This document shows, piece after piece, positions 37,560 through 46,865 of a stretch of 64,000 nucleotides of DNA. A model generated the notes under the pieces. The model ran no database searches. It had not been told where the DNA came from and was given only the letters and a program-made list of their open reading frames with translations. The stretch comes from Bradyrhizobium tropiciagri. GTDB lineage: Bacteria > Pseudomonadota > Alphaproteobacteria > Rhizobiales > Xanthobacteraceae. The stretch covers positions 1 through 64,000 of the forward strand of contig NZ_JAFCKH010000009.1 of the NCBI RefSeq assembly GCF_018130505.1, in the 5' to 3' direction. The translations under genes were made by a program, and so were the position numbers. Positions within the stretch are counted from its first letter, which is position 1. Every line of letters begins with the position of its first letter.

Positions 37560-37910
37560 TTAAGTGCGTTCCGCCTTGATGATTTCGGTCATGGTCACGC
37601 CGAGCTTGTCTTCCACCAGCACCACTTCGCCGCGCGCCACCAGGCGGTTGTTGACATAGATGTCGATCGCCTCGCCGACGCGGCGGTCGAGCTCGAGCAC
37701 CGTGCCCGGCCCGAGCTTCAGGAGGTCGCCGACATCCATCTTGGAGCGGCCGAGCACCGCCGAGACCTGCACCGGCACGTCGAATACGGCCTCCAGGTCG
37801 GCGGCGATGCGCGAGGCATTCTCGTCTTCGTTGTAGCCGATATCGTCGATCCCGGGCGCGTCGGCCGCGTTGAGATCGGGAAGCGGGACGTGTCCGTCGG
37901 TGTCGCTCAT
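37560..37910 (-). CDS. fliN: Flagellar switch protein FliN
   Basis: A 116-aa C-ring protein. The SpoA-like domain covers the C-terminal 75 residues (VQVSAVLGRSKMDVGDLLKLGPGTVLELDR, then VNNRLVARGEVVLVEDKLGVTMTEI). With FliG it forms the flagellar switch and export gate platform. It follows fliH by 19 bp and precedes flbD by 53 bp. Confidence 0.95.
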   Translation of the reverse strand: MSDTDGHVPLPDLNAADAPGIDDIGYNEDENASRIAADLEAVFDVPVQVSAVLGRSKMDVGDLLKLGPGTVLELDRRVGEAIDIYVNNRLVARGEVVLVEDKLGVTMTEIIKAERT

Positions 37911-37929
37911 GGTTCAGTCCTCATTTCCC

Positions 37930-38553
37930 TCAGCCGGCCTGGTCGCGGGACGCCAGATAGCGCCCGACCAGCTCGTTGATCTTCGCTTCGATCGCGGCGC
38001 GCTCCAGCACGACGCCGCCATCGGCCCATTCGATCCGGCAGTCGCCGGTTGCAATCGTCGGCTCGGCCAGGATCACCAGCCGGCCCTCGAAGCCGCTCTG
38101 CGCCGCCATCCGCTCGATGCTCTGATGCGCCGCCTCGTAGAGCGCGTCGTTGATGCGGACCACCAGATGCGGCGTCGCCACCAGATGCGAGAAGCAGTCG
38201 CTGACCAGCGCGGTGACCTCGCCGAGCGGCTCGCGGGCAATCAATTCGGTGCAGAGCTTGCGGGCGACCGCGACCGCGACCTCGACCGCCTCGGTCTCCA
38301 TCCGCGTCTCGATGCCGGCAAAGCGCGCCGCGATCCCCCTGATCGAGGTGCCGATCTCCTCCAGCGCCTGCGCGCCGCGGCGGTCGCTCTCGACTTTCGC
38401 CTCGCGCAGCGCGGCGTCGTAGCCGGCGCGGTAGGCTCTGGCTTCCGCGTCGGCGATCTTCTGCGCGACTTCGGCCGGGGTCGCGGCGCGCTCGCGCGTG
38501 CGGTCCGGCGCCGAGAAGTCCGTATCGAACATGAACTTTGCGGGCGCGGCCAT
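37930..38553 (-). CDS. fliH: FliH-like flagellar export regulator
   Basis: A 207-aa cytosolic protein at the fliH position between fliG and fliN. It has a helical N-terminus (AEVAQKIADAEARAYRAGYDAALREA) and a C-terminal globular part ending GDCRIEWADGGVVLERAAIEAKI, as in FliH/YscL proteins that restrain the FliI ATPase. Sequence similarity within the family is low, so the name leans on position. Its start overlaps the fliG stop by 1 bp. Confidence 0.85.
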   Translation of the reverse strand: MAAPAKFMFDTDFSAPDRTRERAATPAEVAQKIADAEARAYRAGYDAALREAKVESDRRGAQALEEIGTSIRGIAARFAGIETRMETEAVEVAVAVARKLCTELIAREPLGEVTALVSDCFSHLVATPHLVVRINDALYEAAHQSIERMAAQSGFEGRLVILAEPTIATGDCRIEWADGGVVLERAAIEAKINELVGRYLASRDQAG

Positions 38554-39638
38554 CAGTACACCAATTCGTCGTCGGCGCGGTTCTTGGTCAGCGTGATCTC
38601 GCCGCGGGCCGCCATGTCCTTGGCGAGATTGACCAGCAGCGCCTGCGCCTCGTCGACGTCGCGCAGCCGCACCGGACCCATCGCGGCCATGTCGTCCATC
38701 AGCATCTTGCCGGCGCGGGAGGACATGTTGCCGAGGAAGAAGCTGCGCACCTCCTCGTTGGCGCTCTTCAGCGCCACGCCGAGCTTGTCCTTGTCGATGT
38801 TGCGCATCAGCGTCTGCGCCGAGGCGGCGTCGAGCTTGATCAGGTCGTCGAAGGTGAACATCAGCGCCTTGATGCGCTCGGCGGATTCGCGGTTCTCTTC
38901 TTCCAGCGAGGTGATGAAGCGGGTTTCGGTCTGGCGGTCGAAATTGTTGAAGATCTCGGCCATCACCTCATGGGCGTCGCGGCGGCGGGTCTGCGACAGA
39001 TTGGACATGAACTCGGTGCGCAGCGTCTGCTCGACGCGCTCGATCACTTCCTTCTGCACCGCCTCCATCCGCAGCATGCGGCCGACCACGTCGAGCGCGA
39101 TATCCTCGGGCAGGATCGCCAGCACGCGCGCGGCGTGCTCCGGCTTCAGCTTCGACAGCACCACGGCGATGGTCTGCGGGTACTCGTTCTTCAGATAGTT
39201 GGCGAGCACCTCTTCCTGCACGTTGGAGAGCTTCTCCCACATGTTGCGGCCAGCGGGGCCGCGGATCTCGTCCATGATGCCGGAGACGCGCTCGGCCGGC
39301 AGGTATTGCTGCAGCAGCCGTTCGGTGGCGTCGAAATTGCCCATCAGCGCGCCGGAGGCCGACATCCGCGAGACGAATTCGAGCATCAGGTCCTCGACCA
39401 CCTCGGCCTCGACGGTGCCGAGCGTCGACATGTGGACCGACAGCTCGCGGACCTCGTCGTCGTCGAGCATCGACCAGATCTTGCCGCCATACTGCTCGCC
39501 GAGCGCCAGCATCAGGATCGCGGCGCGCTTCGGGCCGGGCAGCGGCTTGCCCTTGGGCCGGCCGTTCTGCCGGTTCGCCAGCGTCGACAGGACGGTGGCG
39601 ATGTCGTTGGCGTTGGTGGTCTGCGGTACTGCGGCCAT
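38553..39638 (-). CDS. fliG: Flagellar motor switch protein FliG
   Basis: A 361-aa rotor protein linking the MS ring to the C ring and to stators. The N-terminal part begins [21 protein letters not shown]. The C-terminal torque helix carries the charged series [26 protein letters not shown]. The length is somewhat above the common 330-340 because of an N-terminal extension. It lies 1 bp after fliF and overlaps fliH. Confidence 0.96.
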   Translation of the reverse strand: MAAVPQTTNANDIATVLSTLANRQNGRPKGKPLPGPKRAAILMLALGEQYGGKIWSMLDDDEVRELSVHMSTLGTVEAEVVEDLMLEFVSRMSASGALMGNFDATERLLQQYLPAERVSGIMDEIRGPAGRNMWEKLSNVQEEVLANYLKNEYPQTIAVVLSKLKPEHAARVLAILPEDIALDVVGRMLRMEAVQKEVIERVEQTLRTEFMSNLSQTRRRDAHEVMAEIFNNFDRQTETRFITSLEEENRESAERIKALMFTFDDLIKLDAASAQTLMRNIDKDKLGVALKSANEEVRSFFLGNMSSRAGKMLMDDMAAMGPVRLRDVDEAQALLVNLAKDMAARGEITLTKNRADDELVY

Positions 39639-39639
39639 G

Positions 39640-41268
39640 TCAGCTCTCAGCAGGCTCGCTCAGCCATTGACGGACAATGGAGACGGTTTCGTTCGGATTG
39701 CGATCGGCGAGCTCGCCGACCCGGTGCACGGCCTGGGCATGGACCTGACCCTGGATCTGCGCGACGTCAATCAGCTGCGCCGCGCCGCTGCCGCTCGGGA
39801 TCAGCGCCTGGCCGGTTGCCGCGGGCGCGCTTTCGGCACGCGCTTCGGCGAGGGCAGGGACGGCGGCGAGCGAGGGAATGGCGTCGGCGGCGACGATGCG
39901 CTTGACCAGCGGACGGACCACCATGAACAGCACGACGAGGCCGAGCATCATCATGACGCCGAGCTCGATGACGTACATCACGTCGTCCTTGGTGAATTGC
40001 AGCATGCCGAGCAGGCCGGCCGGCTCCGGCAGCGGCTGCGTCGCGGGCGGCTCGGCGAAGCGCAGATTGACCACCTCGACCTGGTCGCCGCGCTTCTGGT
40101 CGAAGCCGATCGCCGAGCGCACCAGCGCGGCGATGCGGTCGAGCTGCTCCTTGGGACGGTCCTGGTAGACCATCTCGCCCTTTTCGTTCTTGGCATAGGC
40201 GCCGTCGACCAGCACCGCGACCGAGATGCGGTTGACGCGGCCGGCCTCGGTCACCTCGGTCTTGGTGGTGCGGGAAATCTCGTAATTGTTGGTTTCCTCG
40301 CTCTTCTTGCTCTGGTCGCGGGCGCGGGCGGCGTTGTCCTGGTTCTGGTTGCCCGGCAGCTCGTTGTTGACGGTGACCTGGCCGCTATTGTCGGCGGTGA
40401 GGCTGGATTCCTCGCGGGTCTGGGTCGAGCGCAGCACGCGTCCCTCGGGGTCGAACTTGTCCGAGGTCTGGGTGATCTTGTTGTAGTCGAAGTCGGCCGA
40501 GAGCTGGACGCGGGCGCGGCCGGCGCCGACCACCGAGGAGACGATGTCCTCGACCTGCTTGCGCATCCGCTTCTCGAAGGCGGCGCGGCGCTCGTCGCCA
40601 ACCGCGGCGTCGGCGTCGGACTGGGCGCCGTCGGCGAGCAATTGCCCGGCCTCGTCGACGATCGAGACGCGCTGCGGCTTCAGCCCGTTGACCGCGGAGG
40701 CGACGACGTGGCGGATGGCGCGGATCTGCTGCGGCTCCAGCGCGCCGCGCACCCGCAGCACGATCGAGGCCGACGGCTCCGGCGTCTCGCGCGAGAACAG
40801 CGGCTTCTCCGGCAGCACGAGGTGGACGCGCGCGGCCTGGACCCGGTCGATGGCGCGGATGGTGCGGGCGAGCTCGCCCTCCAGCGCGCGCAAATGGTTG
40901 ATGTTCTGGACGAAGCTCGTGGTACCGAGCGCGTCCGACTTGTCGAAGATCTCGTAACCGACGCCTCCGCCCTTGGGCATGCCGCCCTCGGCGAGCTTCA
41001 TCCTGAGCCGCGTCACCTTGTCCTTCGGCACCATGATGATGGCGCCGTCATTGCGCAGCTCGAACGGCATCGCCTGCCGCTCCAGCTCCTTGATGATGGC
41101 CGAGGAGTCCTCGGTCGACAGGTCGGTGAACAGAGTGGTCATCTGCGGCGTGGTGACGCGCATGATGACGAAGGCGAAAAAGCCGATCAGGGCGGCGGTG
41201 ACCGCCACCATGGCCGCGAGTCGGGCCGCACCAAGACCTCTCAGGAAAGCAACCAGACTTTGCACCAA
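39640..41268 (-). CDS. fliF: Flagellar MS-ring protein FliF
   Basis: A 542-aa inner-membrane ring protein. Two membrane helices bracket a large periplasmic region: near residues 17-37 ([18 protein letters not shown]) and near 430-450 ([22 protein letters not shown]). The conserved blocks [19 protein letters not shown] and [15 protein letters not shown] are typical. It is the first gene of the fliF-fliG-fliH-fliN-flbD block. A CtrA-like site lies about 70-85 bp upstream. Confidence 0.96.
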   Translation of the reverse strand: MVQSLVAFLRGLGAARLAAMVAVTAALIGFFAFVIMRVTTPQMTTLFTDLSTEDSSAIIKELERQAMPFELRNDGAIIMVPKDKVTRLRMKLAEGGMPKGGGVGYEIFDKSDALGTTSFVQNINHLRALEGELARTIRAIDRVQAARVHLVLPEKPLFSRETPEPSASIVLRVRGALEPQQIRAIRHVVASAVNGLKPQRVSIVDEAGQLLADGAQSDADAAVGDERRAAFEKRMRKQVEDIVSSVVGAGRARVQLSADFDYNKITQTSDKFDPEGRVLRSTQTREESSLTADNSGQVTVNNELPGNQNQDNAARARDQSKKSEETNNYEISRTTKTEVTEAGRVNRISVAVLVDGAYAKNEKGEMVYQDRPKEQLDRIAALVRSAIGFDQKRGDQVEVVNLRFAEPPATQPLPEPAGLLGMLQFTKDDVMYVIELGVMMMLGLVVLFMVVRPLVKRIVAADAIPSLAAVPALAEARAESAPAATGQALIPSGSGAAQLIDVAQIQGQVHAQAVHRVGELADRNPNETVSIVRQWLSEPAES

Positions 41269-41336
41269 CGGCCCCCAGCATGCGGCCCACTGCGGGTCCG
41301 ACTGGGCAATTATTGCCTAGGGTATGGTTTCCATCT

Positions 41337-41352
41337 GGTTAACGACCATTAA
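41337..41352 (-). promoter_or_regulatory. CtrA-like box upstream of fliF
   Basis: Read on the minus strand it is TTAATGGTCGTTAACC: two TTAA halves, with a 6-bp rather than 7-bp gap, and the TTAACC half-site typical of CtrA. It is 70-85 bp before the fliF ATG. Caulobacter fliF is a CtrA target, which makes this plausible. Confidence 0.45.
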
Positions 41353-41377
41353 GGACCGCGGCAAAAACGCGGACATG

Positions 41378-41411
41378 AAAAAAACCGGCTTCGCGAAACG
41401 CGGCCGGTTTT
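41378..41411 (-). terminator. Terminator of sciP
   Basis: AAAACCGGC (41381-41389) and GCCGGTTTT (41403-41411) form the stem. On the minus strand it is followed by a run of seven T (41378-41384). It lies 27 bp after the sciP stop and isolates sciP from fliF. Confidence 0.85.
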
Positions 41412-41437
41412 CGTCAAATGCTCGGTTTCGGCGAGAT

Positions 41438-41713
41438 TTACTGCCGATATTGCTGGATGCGGGTGGTGCGCAGCCCGGCCAGACCATGCTGGTCGATCGA
41501 GAACTGCCAGGAAAGGAATTCATCGACGGTCAGCGTGTAGCGGCTGCAGGCTTCCTCGAGGGAGAGCAGACCGCCGCGAACCGCGGCGACGACTTCGGCC
41601 TTGCGCCGGATCACCCAGCGCTTGGTGCCGGGCGCCGGCAAATCAGCGATGGTCAACGGGCTGCCGTCAGGCCCGATGACGTACTTCACCCTCGGGCGAT
41701 GGGGTTCTGTCAT
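41438..41713 (-). CDS. sciP: SciP, CtrA inhibitor (DUF1153)
   Basis: A 91-aa DUF1153 protein. The helix-turn-helix-like part is KRWVIRRKAEVVAAVRGGLLSLEEACSRYTLTVDEFLSWQ, which agrees closely with SciP of Caulobacter, a small protein that binds CtrA and blocks its activation of target promoters. Here it lies just upstream of fliF on the same strand, though separated by a terminator. A CtrA-like site lies upstream of its own start. Confidence 0.9.
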   Translation of the reverse strand: MTEPHRPRVKYVIGPDGSPLTIADLPAPGTKRWVIRRKAEVVAAVRGGLLSLEEACSRYTLTVDEFLSWQFSIDQHGLAGLRTTRIQQYRQ

Positions 41714-41771
41714 GGCGTACTCACAAACTCTCGACCACTGAACTCACAACGGTGAACCTACGCCCGGCGGC

Positions 41772-41786
41772 TTAAAATTTGGCTAA
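41772..41786 (-). promoter_or_regulatory. CtrA-like box upstream of sciP
   Basis: On the minus strand TTAGCCAAATTTTAA, i.e. TTAG-N7-TTAA, one mismatch from the TTAA-N7-TTAA core. It is about 60-75 bp before the sciP ATG. Confidence 0.4.
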
Positions 41787-41876
41787 ACCCAAGGCTTCAA
41801 TACGATTCTCGTTGGAACAGCCGGGAACCGGGGTACCGGATGTCTCAGGTGAGGACATCTTTGCCACCTCGCGGGC

Positions 41877-42737
41877 TCAAATCGTCGGCCGCGCCGGGCC
41901 GCGCGACAGCGCGAGCAACGCGCTCGCCAGTTCCGCGGCGGCCTTGTCGGGCCGGCGCTTTTCGTAGATGGCAAATTCCAGGTCGGGCAGCGGCGGCAGG
42001 CCCTCTTCAGCGCCGAGCACGCGCAACCCTGCACTTACTGCGCTCAGCGGCAGCGGGGTGATGGCTAGGCCCGCGACGGCGGCGGCGCGCACGCCGGTCA
42101 GGCTCGGGCTGGTGTAGAGAATCTCCCAGCCGAGCTCGCTGTCGCGCAGCGCGGCGAGCGCGGCGTCGCGCGACACCGAGCGCTCGCGATACAATGCGAG
42201 GGGCAATGGCGCGCCGCGGACCAGATCGAACGTCTCGGCCGCCGCCCACACCAGCGGCTCGCGCCATACCAGCCGTCCCTTCGAGGTTCCGAGCGGCCGC
42301 TTGGCGAACACGAGGTCGAGCCGGCCGGCATCGAGCTGCTCGATCAGTTCGGCGCTGATGCCGATCTGCACCTCGAGCTTGACCCCGCGATGCAGCGCGG
42401 CGAAGCGGCCGAGCGCCGGCGGCAGCGAGCCGCCGGCGACTTCCTCGACCACGCCGAGCCGTACCGCACCCGACAGCCGCGGCGCCAGCAGCCGCTGCCG
42501 CGCCGCCTCCTCGAGCTGCAGCAGGCGGCGCGCATCGCCGAGCAGCATCTCGCCCTCGTCGGTCAGCGCGACGCTGCGCGTGGTGCGCGTAAACAGCGGC
42601 CGCCTGGTTTCGAGCTCCAGCCGCTTGATCTGCTGGCTGATGGTCGACTGGGTCAGATTGAGCTGCTCGGCCGCGCGATGGAAGCCGCCGCAATCGGCAA
42701 CGGCGACGAAGGCGCGCAGGAGTTCCAGCTCGAGCAT
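41877..42737 (-). CDS. LysR-family regulator of the malonate genes
   Basis: A 286-aa LysR regulator with the N-terminal helix-turn-helix CGGFHRAAEQLNLTQSTISQQIKRLE and the usual effector domain. It is divergent from mdcA with a 107-bp region containing two A+T-rich dyads, so it is most likely the activator of the malonate genes. Malonate or malonyl-CoA is the natural effector candidate, which is inference from position. Confidence 0.9.
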   Translation of the reverse strand: MLELELLRAFVAVADCGGFHRAAEQLNLTQSTISQQIKRLELETRRPLFTRTTRSVALTDEGEMLLGDARRLLQLEEAARQRLLAPRLSGAVRLGVVEEVAGGSLPPALGRFAALHRGVKLEVQIGISAELIEQLDAGRLDLVFAKRPLGTSKGRLVWREPLVWAAAETFDLVRGAPLPLALYRERSVSRDAALAALRDSELGWEILYTSPSLTGVRAAAVAGLAITPLPLSAVSAGLRVLGAEEGLPPLPDLEFAIYEKRRPDKAAAELASALLALSRGPARPTI

Positions 42738-42754
42738 CTGATTAATCCATTTTC

Positions 42755-42766
42755 ATGATCAATCAT
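42755..42766. promoter_or_regulatory. Small dyad in the LysR-mdcA region
   Basis: ATGAT-CA-ATCAT, a 5-bp inverted repeat adjacent to the larger dyad at 42767. It could be the second half of an extended LysR footprint. Confidence 0.3.
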
Positions 42767-42790
42767 ATTATAGAATATCGTTTCTATAAT
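42767..42790. promoter_or_regulatory. Candidate LysR operator for mdcA
   Basis: ATTATAGAA and TTCTATAAT are perfect 9-bp inverted arms with a 6-bp spacer, very A+T-rich against the background. The dyad lies 53 bp before the mdcA ATG and 29 bp beyond the lysR ATG, as expected for a LysR recognition site. Confidence 0.6.
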
Positions 42791-42843
42791 CAATTCGCCA
42801 CGCCTACCTTCGCGTCAGATCACGACAGTGAAGCGAGGCGACC

Positions 42844-44475
42844 ATGTTCGAGACCACCAAGCCCACCGACCGCGCGGCGCGACTGGCCCGCGCCCGCGCC
42901 ATCAATGGCGTCAGCGGAAAAATCTGTCCGCCCGACCGCGCCACCGAGCTGCTCGAAGCGGTGATCGTCTCCGGCGACCGCGTCGTGCTCGAAGGCGACA
43001 ACCAGAAGCAGGCCGATTTCCTCGCCGCGGCGCTGGCGAAGGTCGACCCGGCGCGCGTCCATGACCTGCACGTGGTGCAGTCGGTGCTGGCGCTGCCGGA
43101 TCATCTGGCCGTGTTCGAACGCGGTATCGCCAACCGGCTCGACTTCTCGTTTGCCGGTCCGCAGAGCCGGCGCCTCGCCGAGCTGGTCGCCGCCAAGGCG
43201 CTCAAGGTCGGCGCCATCCACACCTATCTCGAGCTTTATGCGCGGATGCTGGTGGATCTGACGCCGCAGGTCGCACTCGTCGTCGCCGACAAGGCCGACC
43301 GCGACGGCAATCTCTATACCGGTCCCAACACCGAGGACACGCCCGTGATCGCCGAGGCCACCGCGTTCCGCGGCGGCGTGGTGGTGGCGCAGGTCAACGA
43401 GGTCGTCGACCGCCTGCCGCGCGTCGACATCCCCGGCGGCTGGGTCGATGTGGTGGTGCCTGGCCCGAAGCCCTACGCGATCGATCCGCTGTTCACGCGC
43501 GATCCCGCCAAGATCAGGAACGAGAACGTCCTGATGGCGATGATGGCGATCGCGGCGGTGTACGAGCCTTATCAGGTGACGCGGCTCAATCACGGCATCG
43601 GCTACGCGACTGCCGCGATCGAGCTGATCCTGCCGACCTTCGCGGCGCGCCGCGGGCTGAAGGGCAAGGTCGCGCGCAACTTCGTGCTCAATCCGCATCC
43701 GACGCTGATCCCCGCGATCGAGGCCGGCTTCATCGACAATGTCTATTGCTTCGGCTCCGAGCTCGGCATGGAGCGCTATGTCGCAAACCGCGCCAACGTG
43801 TTTCCGGTCGGCGCCGACGGCAATCTGCGCTCCAACCGCGCGCTGGCCCAGGTCGCCGGACAATATGCCTGCGATCTCTTCGTCGGCGGCACGCTGCAGA
43901 TCGACCCGCAAGGCAACAGCTCCACGGCGACCAAGGACCGCATCACCGGCTTCGGCGGCGCGCCGAACATGGGCGCGGACGCGCGTGGCCGGCGTCATGA
44001 CAGTCCAGCCTGGCTGCGCGCCGGCGAGGACGCCGGCGATCATCTGCGCGGCCGCAAGCTGGTGGTGCAGATGGTGCAGACCCGGCAGCCCAACGGCGCG
44101 CCGAGCTTCGTCGAGCGGCTCGACGCATTCGATCTCGCGGCCTCGGCGGGGTTCGCGCTGCCGCCGGTGATGGTCTATGGCGACGATGTCAGCCACGTCA
44201 TCACCGAGCACGGTGTCTGCAACCTGTTGCGCTGCCACTCGCCGCAAGAGCGCGAGGCCGCGCTGCGCGCCGTCGCCGGCGACACCGATTTCGGCAAGCG
44301 GCAGAACGCCGACACGACCGAGACGCTGCGCCGCCGCGGCATCGTGATGCTGCCCTCCGATCTCGGCATCGACGTCGCGGCGGCCACCCGCGACTGGCTC
44401 GCCGCGAAATCGATCGGCGATCTCGTCACCGCATCCGGCGGCCTCTATGCGCCGCCCGCGAAATTCCGCACCTGA
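42844..44475 (+). CDS. mdcA: Malonate decarboxylase alpha subunit (CoA/ACP transferase)
   Basis: A 543-aa MdcA-family protein that moves the thioester group onto malonate. Family landmarks are RARAINGVSGKICPPDRA at the N-terminus, FVLNPHPTLIPAIEAGF, and STATKDRITGFGGAPNMGADARGR. No mdcC (carrier protein), mdcD, mdcE or mdcG gene follows; instead a malonyl-CoA decarboxylase gene does, 11 bp downstream. Thus it probably acts as an acetyl-CoA:malonate CoA-transferase feeding that enzyme. Confidence 0.9.
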   Translation: MFETTKPTDRAARLARARAINGVSGKICPPDRATELLEAVIVSGDRVVLEGDNQKQADFLAAALAKVDPARVHDLHVVQSVLALPDHLAVFERGIANRLDFSFAGPQSRRLAELVAAKALKVGAIHTYLELYARMLVDLTPQVALVVADKADRDGNLYTGPNTEDTPVIAEATAFRGGVVVAQVNEVVDRLPRVDIPGGWVDVVVPGPKPYAIDPLFTRDPAKIRNENVLMAMMAIAAVYEPYQVTRLNHGIGYATAAIELILPTFAARRGLKGKVARNFVLNPHPTLIPAIEAGFIDNVYCFGSELGMERYVANRANVFPVGADGNLRSNRALAQVAGQYACDLFVGGTLQIDPQGNSSTATKDRITGFGGAPNMGADARGRRHDSPAWLRAGEDAGDHLRGRKLVVQMVQTRQPNGAPSFVERLDAFDLAASAGFALPPVMVYGDDVSHVITEHGVCNLLRCHSPQEREAALRAVAGDTDFGKRQNADTTETLRRRGIVMLPSDLGIDVAAATRDWLAAKSIGDLVTASGGLYAPPAKFRT

Positions 44476-44486
44476 AGGAGGCTGCA

Positions 44487-45746
44487 ATGACCAAGTCAGA
44501 GCACACAATGAGCAACCCACCGGCCTCGCTCGATTCCGCACGGCAACTCGCCGCGGCGCTGTTGTCGGAGCGCGGTGAAGCCTCCGGCGCGATGATCGCG
44601 CGCGAATTGAAGCACACGGTGCGCGCCCTCGATGCCGGCAGCCGGCACGGCTTCCAGAACTATCTCGCGACGTCGTTTCAGCCGGATACGACGAAGCTGC
44701 GCGAGGCGGCAACGCGCTATCTCGCCGACGGCACCGCGGCGGCCGCGGCCGCGCTGGCGCAGGCCGCCGATCCGCCGCGGCAGGAGGTGCTGCGTCGGAT
44801 GAACATGGCGCCCGGCGGCACCGCGACGCTGGTGGCGATGCGCAGCGAGATCACCGGACGCCTTGCCGCCGAGCCGGAGCTGAAGCTGCTCGATGCCGAT
44901 CTCAAGCATCTGTTCGTCTCGTGGTTCAACCGCGGCTTCCTCGAGCTGCGCCGCATCGATTGGGATTCGCCGGCCGCCGTGCTCGAGAAGCTGATCGCCT
45001 ATGAGGCGGTGCACGAGATCAAGGGCTGGGACGATCTGCGCCGCCGCCTCGCGCCCGACCGGCGCTGCTTCGCCTTCTTCCATCCGGCGCTGCCCGGCGA
45101 GCCCTTGATCTTCGTCGAGGTCGCGCTGGTGGAGGGACTTGCCACCGCCGTTCCGCCGCTGCTGGTGCAGGACACCGATGAAGCCGCCGCGCGTGCCCGT
45201 GCCGCGCGCGCCGACACCGCGATCTTCTATTCGATCTCCAACTGCCAGGACGGGCTGCGGGGCGTGTCGTTCGGCAATTTCCTGATCAAGCAGGTGGTCG
45301 AGGAATTGCAGACGGAATTTCCGCAACTGAAGCGCTTCTCGACGCTGTCGCCGATCCCCGGCTTCCGGCGCTGGCTCGGCCAGCAGCCGGATCTCGGCGC
45401 CGATGACGCTGCGATGCTGCGACAGCTTGATGACGACAACTGGTGGCGCGACGCGACGACGCGCGACAAGGTGCGGCCGTTTCTGATGAAGCGGTGCGCG
45501 CAATATCTGACGCGCTCGCCGGCATCGGGACATCGGATCGATCCCGTGGCCCGCTTCCATCTCGGCAACGGCGCGCGGCTCGAGCGCATCAATTGGCTGG
45601 GCAACACCGCCGAGCGCGCGATCACGGAATCGTTCGGCATCATGGTCAATTATCTTTACGATCACGACAGCATCGAACGTAACCACGAGGTCTTCGCGCG
45701 CGAAGGAGAGATTGTCCGTTCACCGCAGGTGGACGCCCTGCTGTAA
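44487..45746 (+). CDS. Malonyl-CoA decarboxylase
   Basis: A 419-aa MCD-family enzyme converting malonyl-CoA to acetyl-CoA and CO2. The helical N-terminal domain is followed by the acyltransferase-like catalytic part, with HPALPGEPLIFVEVALVEG, SISNCQDGLRGVSFGNFLIKQV and the C-terminal ARFHLGNGARLERINWLGN, where the catalytic Ser and His regions lie. AAGGAGG lies 7 bp before the ATG. An alternative ATG is at 44508. It pairs with mdcA for malonate use; similar proteins are called MatA in rhizobia. Confidence 0.92.
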   Translation: MTKSEHTMSNPPASLDSARQLAAALLSERGEASGAMIARELKHTVRALDAGSRHGFQNYLATSFQPDTTKLREAATRYLADGTAAAAAALAQAADPPRQEVLRRMNMAPGGTATLVAMRSEITGRLAAEPELKLLDADLKHLFVSWFNRGFLELRRIDWDSPAAVLEKLIAYEAVHEIKGWDDLRRRLAPDRRCFAFFHPALPGEPLIFVEVALVEGLATAVPPLLVQDTDEAAARARAARADTAIFYSISNCQDGLRGVSFGNFLIKQVVEELQTEFPQLKRFSTLSPIPGFRRWLGQQPDLGADDAAMLRQLDDDNWWRDATTRDKVRPFLMKRCAQYLTRSPASGHRIDPVARFHLGNGARLERINWLGNTAERAITESFGIMVNYLYDHDSIERNHEVFAREGEIVRSPQVDALL

Positions 45747-45797
45747 CCAATCCAACCCAACTGCCAACCCTGACTGCACAATGATGGAGCAAATGTC

Positions 45798-46577
45798 ATG
45801 ATGATGAACAGACGCACTTTCGCATCCGCCCTGCTTGCCGGCGCCGCAGCTTCGCTGGTTTCCACGCGCAGCATGGCCGCCGCCACGCCGCCGGTGAAGG
45901 CACGCAATGTCGTGCTGGTGCACGGCTTGTTTGCCGACGGCTCCTGCTGGACCGAGGTCATTCCGCAACTGCAGGCGGCTGGGCTCAACGTGACATCGGT
46001 GCAGAATCCGCTGACCACGTTGCCCGAAGCCGTCGCGTCGGCGCAGCGCGTGCTCGACCGCCAGGATGGCCCGACGGTTCTGGTCGGGCATTCTTTCTCC
46101 GGCATGATCGTCACCGAGGCCGGCGTGCATCCGAAGGTGTCGGCGCTGGTCTATGTCGCCGCGCGCGCACCCGATGCGGGCGAGGACTACACCGCGCTGG
46201 CGAAGACCTATCCGACGCCGCCGGCGAGCGCCGGCATCGTGTTCGACGGTGACGAGGGACGGCTGACCGAGGAAGCGTTCCTGCGCGATTTCGCCGGCGA
46301 CCTGCCGGAAGCCAGGGCGAAGGTGCTCTATGCCGTGCAACAGCCGTTCCACAAGGCGCTGCTGTCCGGCAAGACCACCCAGGCCGCCTGGCGCAGCAAG
46401 CCGAGCTTCTACGCCGTCTCGACCGAGGACCGCACCATCAATCCGGATCTGGAGCGCTTCATGGCCAAGCGCATGGGCGCCACGACGATCGAGGTCAAGG
46501 CGAGCCACCTTGCGCTGATCTCGCAGCCCGGCGCAATCGCCAAGCTGATCCTCGATGCCGCGGGCGTATCGGCGTGA
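45798..46577 (+). CDS. Exported alpha/beta-hydrolase
   Basis: A 259-aa hydrolase with a twin-arginine-like signal (MNRRTFASALLAG, cleavage near SMAAA). The nucleophile elbow is GHSFSG (Ser as nucleophile), the oxyanion region is VLVHGLFADGSCW, and the catalytic His is probably in KASHLALIS. This is the subgroup often annotated as alpha/beta fold hydrolase of the salicylate-esterase/EstA type. It lies 51 bp after the malonyl-CoA decarboxylase gene on the same strand, but a shared transcript is not certain. The substrate is unknown. Confidence 0.85.
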   Translation: MMMNRRTFASALLAGAAASLVSTRSMAAATPPVKARNVVLVHGLFADGSCWTEVIPQLQAAGLNVTSVQNPLTTLPEAVASAQRVLDRQDGPTVLVGHSFSGMIVTEAGVHPKVSALVYVAARAPDAGEDYTALAKTYPTPPASAGIVFDGDEGRLTEEAFLRDFAGDLPEARAKVLYAVQQPFHKALLSGKTTQAAWRSKPSFYAVSTEDRTINPDLERFMAKRMGATTIEVKASHLALISQPGAIAKLILDAAGVSA

Positions 46578-46586
46578 TCTTCGGCA

Positions 46587-46614
46587 GCGGGGCGGTTCAT
46601 CAGGGCCGCCCCGC
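46587..46614 (+). terminator. Stem-loop after the hydrolase gene
   Basis: GCGGGGCGG and CCGCCCCGC form a 9-bp GC stem with a 10-nt loop, 9 bp after the stop codon. No T-run follows, so it may be a 3'-end stabiliser or a weak terminator. Confidence 0.45.
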
Positions 46615-46865
46615 CACACGTGTTTGTGCGGCCGCGCGGCATATGCGTCAGCGCAGCGCGAGACCGGACAGCTTCGCCCTCCACAGCTAATCACGTGATC
46701 GAGCCGTGGTTCCTGGCCGGCGATTCCCAGCGCGTGTTCCTTGCAAGTCGTGTCCGCAGACGGATCGCGCCTGCCGTAAGGCATGATGATGCCCGATTTG
46801 GAACATCGCCGAACTTCGACGGTTTCCGGAAACGAACCGCATCAAGCGGTGAGGAGGAGAGGTCG

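Noticed and set aside
46690-46699. Palindrome ATCACGTGAT upstream of the DUF1236 gene
   Set aside because: Short and 166 bp from the start codon, with no regulator nearby; too weak to list as an operator.
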